A stretch of 64,000 bases of DNA from Magnetospirillum sp. (GTDB taxonomy: Bacteria > Pseudomonadota > Alphaproteobacteria > Rhodospirillales > Magnetospirillaceae): positions 868,001-932,000 of the forward strand of contig JANQAI010000005.1 in the NCBI GenBank assembly GCA_024707145.1, written 5' to 3'. Every line of letters begins with the position of its first letter. The first letter of the stretch is position 1. The notes under the pieces are model-generated. The model ran no database searches and was not told where the DNA came from. It saw only the letters and a list, made by a program, of their open reading frames with translations. Positions 55,960 through 64,000 of this stretch are shown one piece after another. The position numbers were made by a program, and so were the translations under genes.

Positions 55960-56859
55960 TCACTCAATCTCGGTGATGGGGAAGTTCGGGTGAAGGTAAG
56001 GGCGAAGGTCGGCCCAAGGAATAGTCACTTCCGGCATGCCATAGGCGAAGCTGGTTACGGAATAGAGGGGAAACGAGATGGTCAGCGCACCTGGAAGGAG
56101 GCGCCAGTTTGCCGGTTCCAGCATCTCACTTTCCACCGGGGCATCCGGGTTGAGGGCCGATCCAAGACGTTCTTTCAATGTGTCGGCGACCCTGCGCGCA
56201 AAATAGTCGCGCCATTCGGCGCCCGGAGAAAAAAGTGTCTCTGCGGTGACCTTGCGAGCAGGTCGCAACAGGACGTTGACGGCCGTCCGCTCGTACAACC
56301 CATGCGCGGCGCCTTCAGGAAACATGTCGCACTTTATGACGAGTCCCAAAAGGTTGGACGTTGCCAGCGTAACTTCGACGTCGATGCTGGGATTGAAGCG
56401 GTCATCGTCCATACACCGGTGCGCGATCTGGTCGATCAGGGCATTCGCCAGGTCGGTGCCTTCGTTGTGCGGGCGCTCTATGGTGGGCCAAGCGGAATCG
56501 GAGACGGGTGCGAACAGGAACGGCCCCATGCGCAACGCCCGCAGTTCTCGAATGCGCCGATCGTACCAGCCTTCCAGGCAATCTTTGGTCGAGATCCCTT
56601 GACCGCAAGGACGCCGGCTTTTCGCGACCCATTCGCGTTGGCTGGAGCGCAAGGCTGCCTGCCCTTTGGGCGAAAGCTCATCCATGAGGTTGCGGTAGAG
56701 CGCCGCCATTTCCTCGTCCTGGGCTGAAACGGCGGGCTCGTCGCAAATGGCGCGTTCGGGACCGCTCCTCGCCTTGGAACAGTCGAAGCTGGCCGCGTGT
56801 GCGGCCGCTCCGCCGACGGTGCTCAGCGCGGCGAACGTTGCGAGGATTGAAGGTTTCAT
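55960..56859 (-). CDS. secreted protein with LprI-like N-terminal and DUF3298-like C-terminal domains
   Basis: A 299-residue periplasmic protein with signal peptide (about residues 1-23, ending AAAHA). Residues 24-115 resemble the LprI/DUF1311 domain with cysteines in FDCSKARSGPERAICDEPAV and KDCLEGWYDRRIRELR. The C-terminal half has SAWPTIERPHNEG, FSPGAEWRDYFARRVADTL and FAYGMPEVTIPWADLRPYL, as in RsiV-like DUF3298 domains; both halves are linked in other proteins to lysozyme sensing or inhibition. GGAGAGGG precedes the ATG at 56859. Base composition looks somewhat less GC-biased than its neighbours, hinting at later acquisition. Confidence 0.75.
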   Translation of the reverse strand: MKPSILATFAALSTVGGAAAHAASFDCSKARSGPERAICDEPAVSAQDEEMAALYRNLMDELSPKGQAALRSSQREWVAKSRRPCGQGISTKDCLEGWYDRRIRELRALRMGPFLFAPVSDSAWPTIERPHNEGTDLANALIDQIAHRCMDDDRFNPSIDVEVTLATSNLLGLVIKCDMFPEGAAHGLYERTAVNVLLRPARKVTAETLFSPGAEWRDYFARRVADTLKERLGSALNPDAPVESEMLEPANWRLLPGALTISFPLYSVTSFAYGMPEVTIPWADLRPYLHPNFPITEIE

Positions 56860-56987
56860 CGCCCTCTCCGGTTGAGAGGAGATTAGCACCCTGACCGTCA
56901 GGTGCCTATCCTTGCCACACCCCTGTCTTGCCCCCGTCCCCGCCCCGGCCTATAAACGCCGCAGGCCTTTCCAAGGAGCTGCCGAGC

Positions 56988-57974
56988 ATGATCGTCGTCA
57001 CCGGAGGAGCCGGTTTCATCGGGTCCAATATCCTGGCCGCGCTGGAAGAGCGGGGCGCCGGCAAGCTGGTGGTGTGCGACCGGCTGCGCGCCAACGACAA
57101 GTGGCGCAACATCGCCAAGCGCGAACTGGCCGACATCGTCCATCCCGAGCAGCTGTTCGACTTCCTGGAAGCCAACCGCAAGAACATCGAGGTGATCTTC
57201 CACATGGGCGCCATCTCGGCCACCACCGAGACCGACGCCGACAAGATCGCCGCCAACAACTTCTCGCTGAGCCTGGCGCTGTGGAAGTGGTGCGCCATGT
57301 CCAACGTGCGCTTCATCTACGCCTCCAGCGCCGCCACCTACGGCGACGGCTCGGCCGGTTTCGACGACGACTGGTCGATGGAACACCTGGCCAGGCTGCA
57401 TCCCCTCAACGCCTATGGCTGGTCCAAGCACCTGTTCGATCGCCGGGTGGCGCGCAAGATCGCGCAGGGCTCGCGCCGGCCGCCGCAATTCGCCGGCCTG
57501 AAGTTCTTCAACGTCTACGGTCCCAACGAGTACCACAAGGGCAGCCAGCAAAGCGTGGTCGCCCAGGTCTATCCGCACGCCAAGGAAGACGCCGCTTACC
57601 AGCTGTTCCGCTCGCACAATCCGAAATACAAGGATGGCGGCCAGATGCGCGACTTCATCTGGGTCGGCGACGTGGTGGACGTGATGATGTGGCTGCTGGA
57701 CAATCCCCAGGTCAGCGGCATCTTCAACGTGGGCACCGGCTCGGCGCGCACCTTCCTGGACCTGGCCTCGGCGGTGTACCGGGCGCTGGGTAAGGAGCCC
57801 AAGATCAAGTACCAGGACACTCCCGTGGCCATCCGCGACAAGTACCAGTACTTCACCCAGGCCAACATGGAGCGGCTGCGCGCCGCCGGCTACGACAAGC
57901 CGTTCACCGCGCTGGAGGACGGCGTGCGCCGGTACGTGCAGGACTTCCTGGACCAGCCGGACCGGTACCGCTGA
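56988..57974 (+). CDS. hldD: ADP-L-glycero-D-manno-heptose-6-epimerase
   Basis: A 328-residue short-chain dehydrogenase-like epimerase that makes ADP-L-glycero-D-manno-heptose for the lipopolysaccharide inner core. The NADP loop is VTGGAGFIGSN, the catalytic YxxxK is in NAYGWSKHLFD, and FNVYGPNEYHKGSQQS is specific to HldD. AAGGAG precedes the ATG at 56988 and a TATAAA box lies at 56951-56956. The stop overlaps the lgt start by one base (TGATG), so two envelope genes are coupled. Confidence 0.96.
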   Translation: MIVVTGGAGFIGSNILAALEERGAGKLVVCDRLRANDKWRNIAKRELADIVHPEQLFDFLEANRKNIEVIFHMGAISATTETDADKIAANNFSLSLALWKWCAMSNVRFIYASSAATYGDGSAGFDDDWSMEHLARLHPLNAYGWSKHLFDRRVARKIAQGSRRPPQFAGLKFFNVYGPNEYHKGSQQSVVAQVYPHAKEDAAYQLFRSHNPKYKDGGQMRDFIWVGDVVDVMMWLLDNPQVSGIFNVGTGSARTFLDLASAVYRALGKEPKIKYQDTPVAIRDKYQYFTQANMERLRAAGYDKPFTALEDGVRRYVQDFLDQPDRYR

Positions 57975-58777
57975 TGCTGGCCATCGCCTACCCCCACATC
58001 GACCCCATCGCCATCGAACTGGGGCCGATCGCCATCCGCTGGTACGCCATCGCCTACATCGCCGGGCTGATGCTGGGCTGGCGCTACGTGAAATGGCTGG
58101 TCTCCAAGCCCCCCCATGCCATGCGCGAGACGGACGTGGACGACTTCCTGGTGTGGGCGACCCTGGGCGTGGTGCTGGGCGGCCGACTGGGCTACGTGCT
58201 GTTCTACAAGCCGGGCTACTACCTGACCCATCCGGCCGAGATCTTCATGCTGTGGCACGGCGGCATGGCCTTCCACGGCGGCGCGCTCGGCGTCATCGCC
58301 GCCATCGTGCTCTTCGCGCGGCGGCGCGGCCTGAACCTGTTCGCCATCGGCGACGTGGTGTGCTGCGCCGTGCCCATCGGCCTGTTCTTCGGCCGTATCG
58401 CCAATTTCATCAACGGCGAGCTGTTCGGCCGCGTCGCCCCCGACGTGCCGTGGGCCATGATCTTCCCTGGCGGCGGCCCCGACCCGCGCCATCCCAGCCA
58501 GCTCTACCAGGCCGGCCTGGAGGGGCTGGCGCTGTTCGTGGTGCTGTTCCTGCTGTGGCGCAAGCGCGACATCCGCGAGCACAAGGGCACCCTGGCCGGC
58601 GTGTTCCTGATGGGCTACGGCATCGCCCGCATCATCGGTGAGTTCTTCCGCCAGCCCGACGCCCATCTGGGCTTCCTGGTCGGCGGCGCCACCATGGGCC
58701 AACTGCTGTCCATCCCGCTGGTGCTGGCCGGCGCCGGGGTGATCTGGTGGGCCCACAAATACGGCCGCCGCCCTTGA
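57974..58777 (+). CDS. lgt: phosphatidylglycerol-prolipoprotein diacylglyceryl transferase
   Basis: A 267-residue inner-membrane enzyme with about seven transmembrane helices, adding diacylglycerol to the lipobox cysteine of prolipoproteins. HGGMAFHGG carries the catalytic histidines, and GRIANFINGELFGR is the Lgt signature. It would act before LspA and serve the several lipoproteins in this window. Its stop overlaps the TTG start of midA. Confidence 0.97.
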   Translation: MLAIAYPHIDPIAIELGPIAIRWYAIAYIAGLMLGWRYVKWLVSKPPHAMRETDVDDFLVWATLGVVLGGRLGYVLFYKPGYYLTHPAEIFMLWHGGMAFHGGALGVIAAIVLFARRRGLNLFAIGDVVCCAVPIGLFFGRIANFINGELFGRVAPDVPWAMIFPGGGPDPRHPSQLYQAGLEGLALFVVLFLLWRKRDIREHKGTLAGVFLMGYGIARIIGEFFRQPDAHLGFLVGGATMGQLLSIPLVLAGAGVIWWAHKYGRRP

Positions 58778-59847
58778 GCGGCTCGCTGGCCGGCATTCTG
58801 GCCGAGCGTATCCGCCGGGGCGGCCCCATTGCCGTGGCCGATTACATGGCCGAGGCGCTGGGCCATCCCGAGCACGGCTACTACACCACGCGCGAGCCGT
58901 TCGGCAGCCAGGGCGACTTCACCACCGCGCCCGAGATCAGCCAGATGTTCGGCGAGCTGATCGGGCTGTGGGCGGCGGTGGCCTGGCAGATGCTGGGCAG
59001 CCCGTCCCGGCTGGTGTTGGCCGAGCTGGGGCCGGGACGCGGCACCCTGATGGCCGATCTGCTGCGCGCCGCCGCCACGGTGCCGCCGTTCCTGGCGGCG
59101 CTGGAGGTGTGGCTGGTGGAGACCAGCCCGCGCCTGCAGGCCCGCCAGCGCCAGACCCTGGCCGGCCGCGACGTCCATTGGTGCGAGCGCTTTGACGACC
59201 TGCCCGACGGGCCGCTGATCGTGGTCGCCAACGAATTGTTCGACGCGTTGCCCATCCGCCAGTTCGAGAAGCAGGGCGGCGTCTGGCGCGAGCGCATGGT
59301 GGGGCTGGACGACAGGGGCGGGCTGGCCTTCGTCGCCGGGCCGGAAACCGTTCCCGAACTGCCGGCCGAGGTGCTGGCCGCCGCCGACGGCGCCATCGTC
59401 GAAACCTGCCCGCAGGGGCGCGCCCTGGCCGCCGCCCTGGGTGGGCGGCTGGCGCGCGAGCCCGGCGCGGCCCTGATCGTCGATTACGGACACCCCTTGT
59501 CCGGCGTGGGCGACACCCTTCAGGCGGTCAGGCGCCACCGTTTCCATCCCGTGCTGGAAACCCCCGGCGGCGCCGACATCACCGCCCATGTGGACTTCGA
59601 GGCCCTGGCCGCCGCCGCCATTCCGGCGCGGGCCTGGGGGCCGGTGGGGCAGGGGGATTTCCTCTCGGCCATGGGCATCAGGGCACGGGCCGGCATGCTT
59701 GCCGCCGGGGCGAGTCCGAAGCTGGCGACCGATATCGCCGGTCAGATGCGGCGCTTGATCGATCCTCAGGAAATGGGCACCCTGTTCAAGGTCCTGGCGC
59801 TGGCGCATCCCGCCTTGCCGGCCCCGCCCGGATTCGCATCCCTGTAA
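58774..59847 (+). CDS. MidA/NDUFAF7-family SAM-dependent methyltransferase
   Basis: A 357-residue class I methyltransferase. GYYTTREPFGSQGDFTTAPE is the family N-terminal signature, LAELGPGRGTLMADLLRA the SAM motif, and VVANELFDALPIRQF the post-motif block. The mitochondrial homologue methylates an arginine of the complex I NDUFS2 subunit, so a role in respiratory complex I assembly is plausible. The TTG at 58774 overlaps the lgt stop (TTGA) and gives MSGSLAGILAERI; the open frame runs a little further upstream without support. Confidence 0.92.
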   Translation: MSGSLAGILAERIRRGGPIAVADYMAEALGHPEHGYYTTREPFGSQGDFTTAPEISQMFGELIGLWAAVAWQMLGSPSRLVLAELGPGRGTLMADLLRAAATVPPFLAALEVWLVETSPRLQARQRQTLAGRDVHWCERFDDLPDGPLIVVANELFDALPIRQFEKQGGVWRERMVGLDDRGGLAFVAGPETVPELPAEVLAAADGAIVETCPQGRALAAALGGRLAREPGAALIVDYGHPLSGVGDTLQAVRRHRFHPVLETPGGADITAHVDFEALAAAAIPARAWGPVGQGDFLSAMGIRARAGMLAAGASPKLATDIAGQMRRLIDPQEMGTLFKVLALAHPALPAPPGFASL

Positions 59848-59855
59848 GGCTCTTC

Positions 59856-60623
59856 ATGATCACCCTGTCCGCGCTCAACGAGGTCAACCGCATCCGCCAT
59901 GCCTTCTTCACCCGTGAAGGCGGGGTGTCGCAGGGCATCTATGCCTCGCTGAATTGCGGCCCGGGCTCCAACGACGACGCGGCGGCGGTGGCCGAGAACC
60001 GCGCCCGTGCCATGGCCATGCTGGATCTGGCGCCCCAGGCGCTGGTCACCGTGCACCAGTCCCACACCCCCGACGTGGTGGTGGTGGACGGCCCGTGGTC
60101 CGAGGCCGGGCGGCCGGTGGCCGACGCCATGGTCACAGTGACGCCGGGCCTGGCGCTGGGCATCCTGACCGCCGACTGCGCCCCGGTGTTGCTGGCCGAC
60201 CGGCGCGGCACCGTGGTGGCCGCCGCCCATGCCGGCTGGAAGGGCGCCGTGGGCGGCGTGCTGGAGAACACCCTGGACAAGATGGTTGCCCTGGGCGCCA
60301 GGAAGAACAACCTCGTCGCCGCCATCGGCCCGTGCATCGGCCAACGCTCCTACGAGGTGGGGCCGGATTTCCCGGCGCCCTTCCTGGCCGAGGAGCCACA
60401 GAACCGCGACTTCTTCGCCCCGGCGGCGCGCGACGGGCATTTCCTGTTCGATCTGCCCGGCTACATCTCGCGCAAGCTGTCGCGCCTGGGGGTGATCGAC
60501 GTCACCCGCGTGCCCGCCGACACCTGCCGCGACGAGGCCCGCTTCTTCAGCTACCGCCGCGCCACCCTGCGCGGTGAACCCGATTACGGCCGCCAACTGT
60601 CCATCATCATGCTGGACCGCTGA
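59856..60623 (+). CDS. pgeF: peptidoglycan editing factor PgeF (laccase-domain protein)
   Basis: A 255-residue member of the YfiH/DUF152 family. The zinc ligands lie in the expected places: TVHQSHTPDVV, LTADCAPVLLAD, AAAHAGWKGAVGG and IGPCIGQRSYEVG. The family corrects wrongly built muropeptides in enterobacteria. It starts eight bases after midA, continuing the hldD-lgt-midA-pgeF run of envelope genes. Confidence 0.95.
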   Translation: MITLSALNEVNRIRHAFFTREGGVSQGIYASLNCGPGSNDDAAAVAENRARAMAMLDLAPQALVTVHQSHTPDVVVVDGPWSEAGRPVADAMVTVTPGLALGILTADCAPVLLADRRGTVVAAAHAGWKGAVGGVLENTLDKMVALGARKNNLVAAIGPCIGQRSYEVGPDFPAPFLAEEPQNRDFFAPAARDGHFLFDLPGYISRKLSRLGVIDVTRVPADTCRDEARFFSYRRATLRGEPDYGRQLSIIMLDR

Positions 60624-60638
60624 ACCGGAAGCCTGCCC

Positions 60639-60722
60639 ATGCCGTACATGTGGATGTTCCTGGCCTTCATTCTGCTCGGCACGCTGGTGACCTGCGTCGC
60701 CATGATCGGTGGCGGGCAGTGA
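60639..60722 (+). CDS. 27-residue single-pass membrane microprotein
   Basis: A short frame begins MPYMWMFLAFILLGTLVTCV and ends AMIGGGQ. GGAAG lies seven bases before the ATG, and the TGA at 60720-60722 overlaps the GTG of the next gene (GTGA). The whole peptide is one hydrophobic helix, and it fills an otherwise empty 95-base gap between pgeF and the lipoprotein gene. A ribosome binding site, a hydrophobic composition and start-stop coupling make it a credible gene, though expression is unproven. Confidence 0.55.
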   Translation: MPYMWMFLAFILLGTLVTCVAMIGGGQ

Positions 60723-61576
60723 GGCGGGCGCCGCTGCTGCTGGTGATGGTGGCCGCGCTGTCGGCCTGCGGCGACATTCCACAGCCCTTTCGCCACGAAG
60801 GCATCCCCGGCGCCCTGGCGCGCCCCAAGATGACCCGTGGCGTCACCGTGCGGCCGCCGGCCGACTCGCCCGACGGGCGGGTTCTGGCCGAGGCCATGGT
60901 GCGCGCGCTGGAGGACCAGGAGGTTCCCGCCCTGGTGCATGACGGCGCCGCCTTCGGCCACGTCATCGACGGGCAGGTGCAGGATGGCGGCAAGAGCCTG
61001 GCGGTGCGCTGGATTCTGAGGGCGCCCGACGGCGCCGAGGCCGCCGCCAGCGTGCAGACCCTGCCCAAGGCGCTGCTGGCGCAGGCCGATCCGGTGCTGA
61101 TGAAGCGGGCCGCCACCAATGCCGCCGCCGTGCTGGCCGGGCCGCTGGCCGATCCCGATGCCCGGGCGGTCTTCGCCCCGCAGCCGGCGGCGGATAGCCG
61201 CAGCGTGGTCAGCGTCCTGCCGTTGCGCGGCCTGCCCGGCGACGGCGACACGGCGCTGGCAGAGGCCATGCGCCGCGCCCTGACCCGGGGCGGCGTGCTG
61301 GTCAAGGACGAGGGCGCCGATTACCTGGTCGAGGGCAAGGTGACGGTGGCGCCCGGCCTGCCCGGCGAGGACACGGTGACGGTGGCCTGGGTGGTGAAGC
61401 GCGCCAAGGGCGGCGCCGAACTGGGCAATATCGGCCAGGGCGGCGCGGTGCCGCGCGGCCGGTTATCGCAGCCCTGGGGGCTGCTGGCGCGGGACATCGC
61501 CGAGGGCGGCGCCTCGGGCGTGGTCGAGGTGGTCCTGGCCGATACCGGCGATGCCGGACGCCGCAAGGGACCGTAA
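60719..61576 (+). CDS. predicted lipoprotein of unknown function
   Basis: A 285-residue protein from the GTG at 60719, giving [19 protein letters not shown] with the lipobox LSAC at residue 17. An in-frame open stretch further upstream covers the microprotein and is unlikely to be the start. The mature part has two similar halves, each with a [19 protein letters not shown] or [21 protein letters not shown] helix followed by a beta segment ([13 protein letters not shown]), suggesting an internal duplication. No enzyme motif is evident. It is coupled to the microprotein and precedes prs. Confidence 0.75.
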   Translation: MRRAPLLLVMVAALSACGDIPQPFRHEGIPGALARPKMTRGVTVRPPADSPDGRVLAEAMVRALEDQEVPALVHDGAAFGHVIDGQVQDGGKSLAVRWILRAPDGAEAAASVQTLPKALLAQADPVLMKRAATNAAAVLAGPLADPDARAVFAPQPAADSRSVVSVLPLRGLPGDGDTALAEAMRRALTRGGVLVKDEGADYLVEGKVTVAPGLPGEDTVTVAWVVKRAKGGAELGNIGQGGAVPRGRLSQPWGLLARDIAEGGASGVVEVVLADTGDAGRRKGP

Positions 61577-61581
61577 TCCAG

Positions 61582-61610
61582 TTTACAGTTTCGAGGCCTG
61601 CTGATATACG
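61582..61610 (+). promoter_or_regulatory. putative sigma70 promoter of prs
   Basis: TTTACA (61582-61587) and TATACG (61605-61610) are separated by 17 bases. It starts five bases after the lipoprotein stop and would give a 5' leader of about 140 bases before prs. Confidence 0.6.
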
Positions 61611-61755
61611 AGGGCCGGTTCGAGAAAGCGGAAAAATTAAGGCGCGAAATGGTCGTCCGCCGATGGATCTTCGACCAGGATGCTCGCGCCGCTTGGGGTT
61701 ATTGCCGGATCGCCGGCTGTTCGTCTCGAATTACGCGCGCACGGGTAGCATCATC

Positions 61756-62682
61756 ATGAAAATCCTCGCCTGTAACAGCAATCGGCCGCTCGCGGAAGCG
61801 ATTGCCGAATACCTCAACATCGGCATCACCAAGGGGTCGATCCGCCGATTCTCGGACATGGAGGTGTTCGTCGAAATCCACGAGAACGTCCGCGGCGAGG
61901 ACGTCTTCGTCATCCAGTCCACCTGCTACCCCACCAACGACCACCTGATGGAACTGCTGATCACGCTCGATGCGCTCAAGCGCGGCTCGGCGCGGCGCGT
62001 CACGGCGGTCATTCCTTATTTCGGCTATGCCCGCCAGGACCGTAAGTCGGGCCCGCGCACGCCCATCTCGGCCAAGCTGGTGGCCAACCTGATCACCACC
62101 GCCGGCGCCGACCGCGTGGTCACGCTGGACCTGCATTCCGGCCAGATCCAGGGTTTCTTCGACATTCCGCTGGACAATCTGTACGCCGCGCCGGTGTTCA
62201 CCAACGACATCCGCGCCCGCTACGACAACGTCATGATCGTGTCGCCGGACGTGGGCGGCGTGGTGCGCGCCCGCGCCATCGCCAGCCGCATCGACGCCGA
62301 CCTGGCCATCATCGACAAGCGCCGCGAGCGCGCCGGCGTGTCGGAAGTCATGAACATCATCGGCGACGTCAAGGGGCGGCGCTGCATCATGGTGGACGAC
62401 ATCGTCGATTCCGCGGGCACCCTGTGCAACGCCGCCGAGGCGCTGATGAAGGCCGGCGCGGTGTCGGTGTCGGCCTACGTCACCCATGGCGTGCTGTCGG
62501 GCGGCGCGGTGGCCCGCGTCACCTCCAGCCCGCTGGAGGAATTGGTGATCACCGATTCCATTCCCGCCACCGAGGCGGTGAAGATGGCCCACAACATCCG
62601 CCAGATCACCATCGCCCCGCTGATGGCCGAATCCATCCAGCGCATCTCGGAAGAGCGCTCGGTTTCCAGCCTGTTCGACTGA
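61756..62682 (+). CDS. prs: ribose-phosphate pyrophosphokinase (PRPP synthetase)
   Basis: A 308-residue enzyme making PRPP for nucleotide, histidine and tryptophan synthesis; pyrF and trpF products in this window work on PRPP-derived compounds. The divalent metal and ATP site is in [18 protein letters not shown], the PRPP loop is [12 protein letters not shown], and the regulatory flexible region has [15 protein letters not shown]. The ATG at 61756 gives [13 protein letters not shown], the standard start; a longer frame to 61663 lies in the leader. A strong terminator follows. Confidence 0.98.
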   Translation: MKILACNSNRPLAEAIAEYLNIGITKGSIRRFSDMEVFVEIHENVRGEDVFVIQSTCYPTNDHLMELLITLDALKRGSARRVTAVIPYFGYARQDRKSGPRTPISAKLVANLITTAGADRVVTLDLHSGQIQGFFDIPLDNLYAAPVFTNDIRARYDNVMIVSPDVGGVVRARAIASRIDADLAIIDKRRERAGVSEVMNIIGDVKGRRCIMVDDIVDSAGTLCNAAEALMKAGAVSVSAYVTHGVLSGGAVARVTSSPLEELVITDSIPATEAVKMAHNIRQITIAPLMAESIQRISEERSVSSLFD

Positions 62683-62707
62683 GCCGGGACCGCGAGACAG
62701 CGATCAC

Positions 62708-62743
62708 GGGCGCGGGGGCATCCCCCGCGCCCTTTTCGTTTTC
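62708..62743 (+). terminator. rho-independent terminator after prs
   Basis: GGGCGCGGGGG (62708-62718) pairs perfectly with CCCCCGCGCCC (62722-62732) and is followed by TTTTCGTTTTC, 25 bases after the prs stop. Confidence 0.92.
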
Positions 62744-62812
62744 GATGCCCCCATTTGTGCGCGGGAGGCCGATGCCCTACACTTCCCCTCGTTCAACCGA
62801 GGAGGGGAAGGA

Positions 62813-63793
62813 ATGACGAAAGCGTATCTGGTTCCGCGCGCCGTCCTGTCGGCACTGGCAATGACTGTCGCCGCCACCCTGGCCGTTCCCACGGTGGCCT
62901 TGGCCGAACCGCCGGCGCAGTTGCGCACCCAGGCTCCCGGCTATTACCGCTTCGCCCTGGCCGGCATGGAGGTCACCGCCCTGTTCGACGGCACCGTTGA
63001 CCTCGCCCCCAAGCTGCTGAGCGGGGCCAGCGCCAAGGACATCGATGCGCTGCTGGCCCGCATGTTCGTGCCCAAGGGGGTACAGACGGCGGTGAACGCC
63101 TTCCTGGTGCATACCGGGCAGAACCTGGTGCTGGCCGACACCGGCACCGCCAAGGCCTTCGGTCCTGGCCTCGGCTACATGCTGGACAATCTGCGGGCTG
63201 CCGGCTACGACCCGGCGGCGGTGGACACCGTCCTGCTGACCCACCTGCATCCCGACCACGTCAACGGCCTGTTGGCTGCCGACGGCAAGCCGGCTTTCCC
63301 CAACGCGGTCATCCGCGTGGCCAAGGCCGAGGCCGATTACTGGCTGAGCGAGGAGGTCGCCGCCAAGGCGCCGGCCGACGTCCAGCCGTTCTTCGCCATG
63401 GCGCGGACGGCGGTGGCGCCCTACATGGCGGCCGGACGCTTCAAGACCTTCCTGCCCGGCGAGGCGGTGCTGCCCGGCGTCGCCAGCGTTCCCGCCGAAG
63501 GGCACACGCCGGGCCATGCCGGCTACCTGTTTACCGCCGGGGATCAGAGCCTGCTGGTGTGGGGCGACATCGTCCACAGCCACGCGGTACAGTTTGCCCG
63601 CCCCGAGGTCGCCATCGAATTCGACGTGGACAAGAAGCGGGCCGTCGCCACCCGCAAGCGCCTGCTGGCCGATGCGGCGTCGCGCAAGCTATGGGTGGCC
63701 GGCGCCCACCTGCCGTTCCCCGGCATCGGCCATGTGCGGGCCGAGTCCAAGGGTTATGCCTGGGTGCCGGTGGAATACGGGCCGGTGAAGTAA
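62813..63793 (+). CDS. secreted metallo-beta-lactamase-fold hydrolase
   Basis: A 326-residue exported protein with signal peptide (about residues 1-31, ending TVALA). The zinc motif HxHxDH is in LTHLHPDHVNG, with further ligands in AEGHTPGHAGY and LVWGDIVHSH. The overall form (GMEVTALFDGTVDLAP, FLVHTGQNLVLADTGTA) is that of the periplasmic quorum-quenching or general MBL-fold hydrolase group; no beta-lactamase activity is implied. GGAGGGGAAGG directly precedes the ATG. It stands alone between the prs terminator and an intergenic repeat. Confidence 0.92.
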   Translation: MTKAYLVPRAVLSALAMTVAATLAVPTVALAEPPAQLRTQAPGYYRFALAGMEVTALFDGTVDLAPKLLSGASAKDIDALLARMFVPKGVQTAVNAFLVHTGQNLVLADTGTAKAFGPGLGYMLDNLRAAGYDPAAVDTVLLTHLHPDHVNGLLAADGKPAFPNAVIRVAKAEADYWLSEEVAAKAPADVQPFFAMARTAVAPYMAAGRFKTFLPGEAVLPGVASVPAEGHTPGHAGYLFTAGDQSLLVWGDIVHSHAVQFARPEVAIEFDVDKKRAVATRKRLLADAASRKLWVAGAHLPFPGIGHVRAESKGYAWVPVEYGPVK

Positions 63794-63854
63794 GGGTCAT
63801 AAAAAGGGGCGCGGGAAGAAGCTTCAGAGCCGTTGGGGCGAGGTGTGTTTCGTC

Positions 63855-63877
63855 ATGGCCGGGCTTGACCCGGCCAT
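63855..63877. repeat. intergenic hairpin repeat (CTTGA-loop family)
   Basis: ATGGCCGGG (63855-63863) pairs perfectly with CCCGGCCAT (63869-63877) around CTTGA. It is the same family as 45041-45098 and part of 19006-19154, and lies just beyond the stop of the GIY-YIG gene. Confidence 0.8.
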
Positions 63878-63883
63878 CCACGG

Positions 63884-64000
63884 CTATGTCAGCCGCATGT
63901 ACAAATCATCCCAGTCCGGATTGTCTGCCAGGATCGGCTTGACCTTCCACGCTCTCAGCCAGTGTTTGAGATTTTTCTCGCGCTGTATGGCGGTACGATA
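63884..64000 (-). CDS. GIY-YIG nuclease family protein, C-terminal end (partial)
   Basis: The window's end cuts this minus-strand gene; 38 codons and the TAG at 63884-63886 are present. The tail (AIQREKNLKHWLRAWKVKPI, then NPDWDDLYMRLT) is the characteristic C-terminus of small GIY-YIG domain proteins of the UvrC-like YhbQ type. The catalytic GIY-YIG motif lies outside the window. These proteins are widespread, usually about 95 residues, and often stand next to intergenic repeats as here; cellular function is mostly unproven. Confidence 0.8.
   Translation of the reverse strand, partial: YRTAIQREKNLKHWLRAWKVKPILADNPDWDDLYMRLT

Overview
The window is GC-rich, densely coded chromosomal DNA from an alphaproteobacterium. 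The best fit is a Rhodospirillales organism of the Magnetospirillum/Phaeospirillum type. The gene content supports this: an F1 ATP synthase operon end, an ethylmalonyl-CoA pathway cluster (mcd, ccrA, ecm), a long hibernation factor fused to a cold-shock-like tail, a DUF3035 lipoprotein, and lgt-midA-pgeF beside ubiK. Species assignment is inference; no rRNA, tRNA, CRISPR array, prophage or insertion sequence was seen. No gene-free stretch exceeds 300 bases; the longest (about 18966-19241, 15692-15959, 55379-55605, 32806-33020) hold repeats, hairpins or divergent control regions.

Layout. 1-2946: end of atpA, then atpG, atpD, atpC and a terminator. 3019-5343: a frameshifted ferritin-like gene and a convergent PAS histidine kinase. 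5548-11932 (minus): gpmI, envC-like, ctpA, yibQ-like and rppH, a cell-wall and RNA-turnover cluster. 12018-17939: a DUF6624-like gene, mcd and ccrA (minus) and the divergent ecm (plus). 18084-23734: unknown coiled-coil proteins, arsC-like, an MscS channel, recX and an ABC-2 permease. 23870-27520: argD-argF-hslO and a lipoprotein. 27593-32805: HPF-CSD fusion, a TPR-methyltransferase, an SRPBCC-DUF1579 protein and an EAL-CBS-GGDEF protein. 33021-35041: ihfB, lapA, pyrF, trpF. 35178-43047 (minus): ribF, ileS, lspA, a DUF3035 lipoprotein and a pair of M16 proteins, the last two bracketed by inverted repeats. 43162-46499: prfC and small genes, then a MaoC hydratase. 46505-55878 (minus): ubiK, ybjN-like, proC, then a tightly coupled set consisting of PP2C phosphatase, RsbW-like kinase, STAS protein, mlaE, mlaF, mlaD, auxiliary lipoprotein, RNA methyltransferase and DedA protein. 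55960-63793: an LprI-like secreted protein, hldD-lgt-midA-pgeF, a 27-residue membrane microprotein with a lipoprotein, prs, and a secreted metallo-hydrolase. The right edge cuts a GIY-YIG nuclease.

Two observations stand out. First, a complete partner-switching module (phosphatase, anti-sigma-type kinase, STAS antagonist) is translationally chained to an Mla-type lipid transporter, suggesting that phospholipid transport could be switched by STAS phosphorylation. Second, seven genes are broken by one-base frameshifts. All five insertions are the same event, an extra C that turns an in-frame GAG CTG into GAGCCTG; both deletions shorten a C7 run to C6. This is either a systematic sequence error or a real site-specific phenomenon.

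Several families of intergenic hairpin repeats are scattered through the window, and one copy supplies the C-terminus of the DedA protein.
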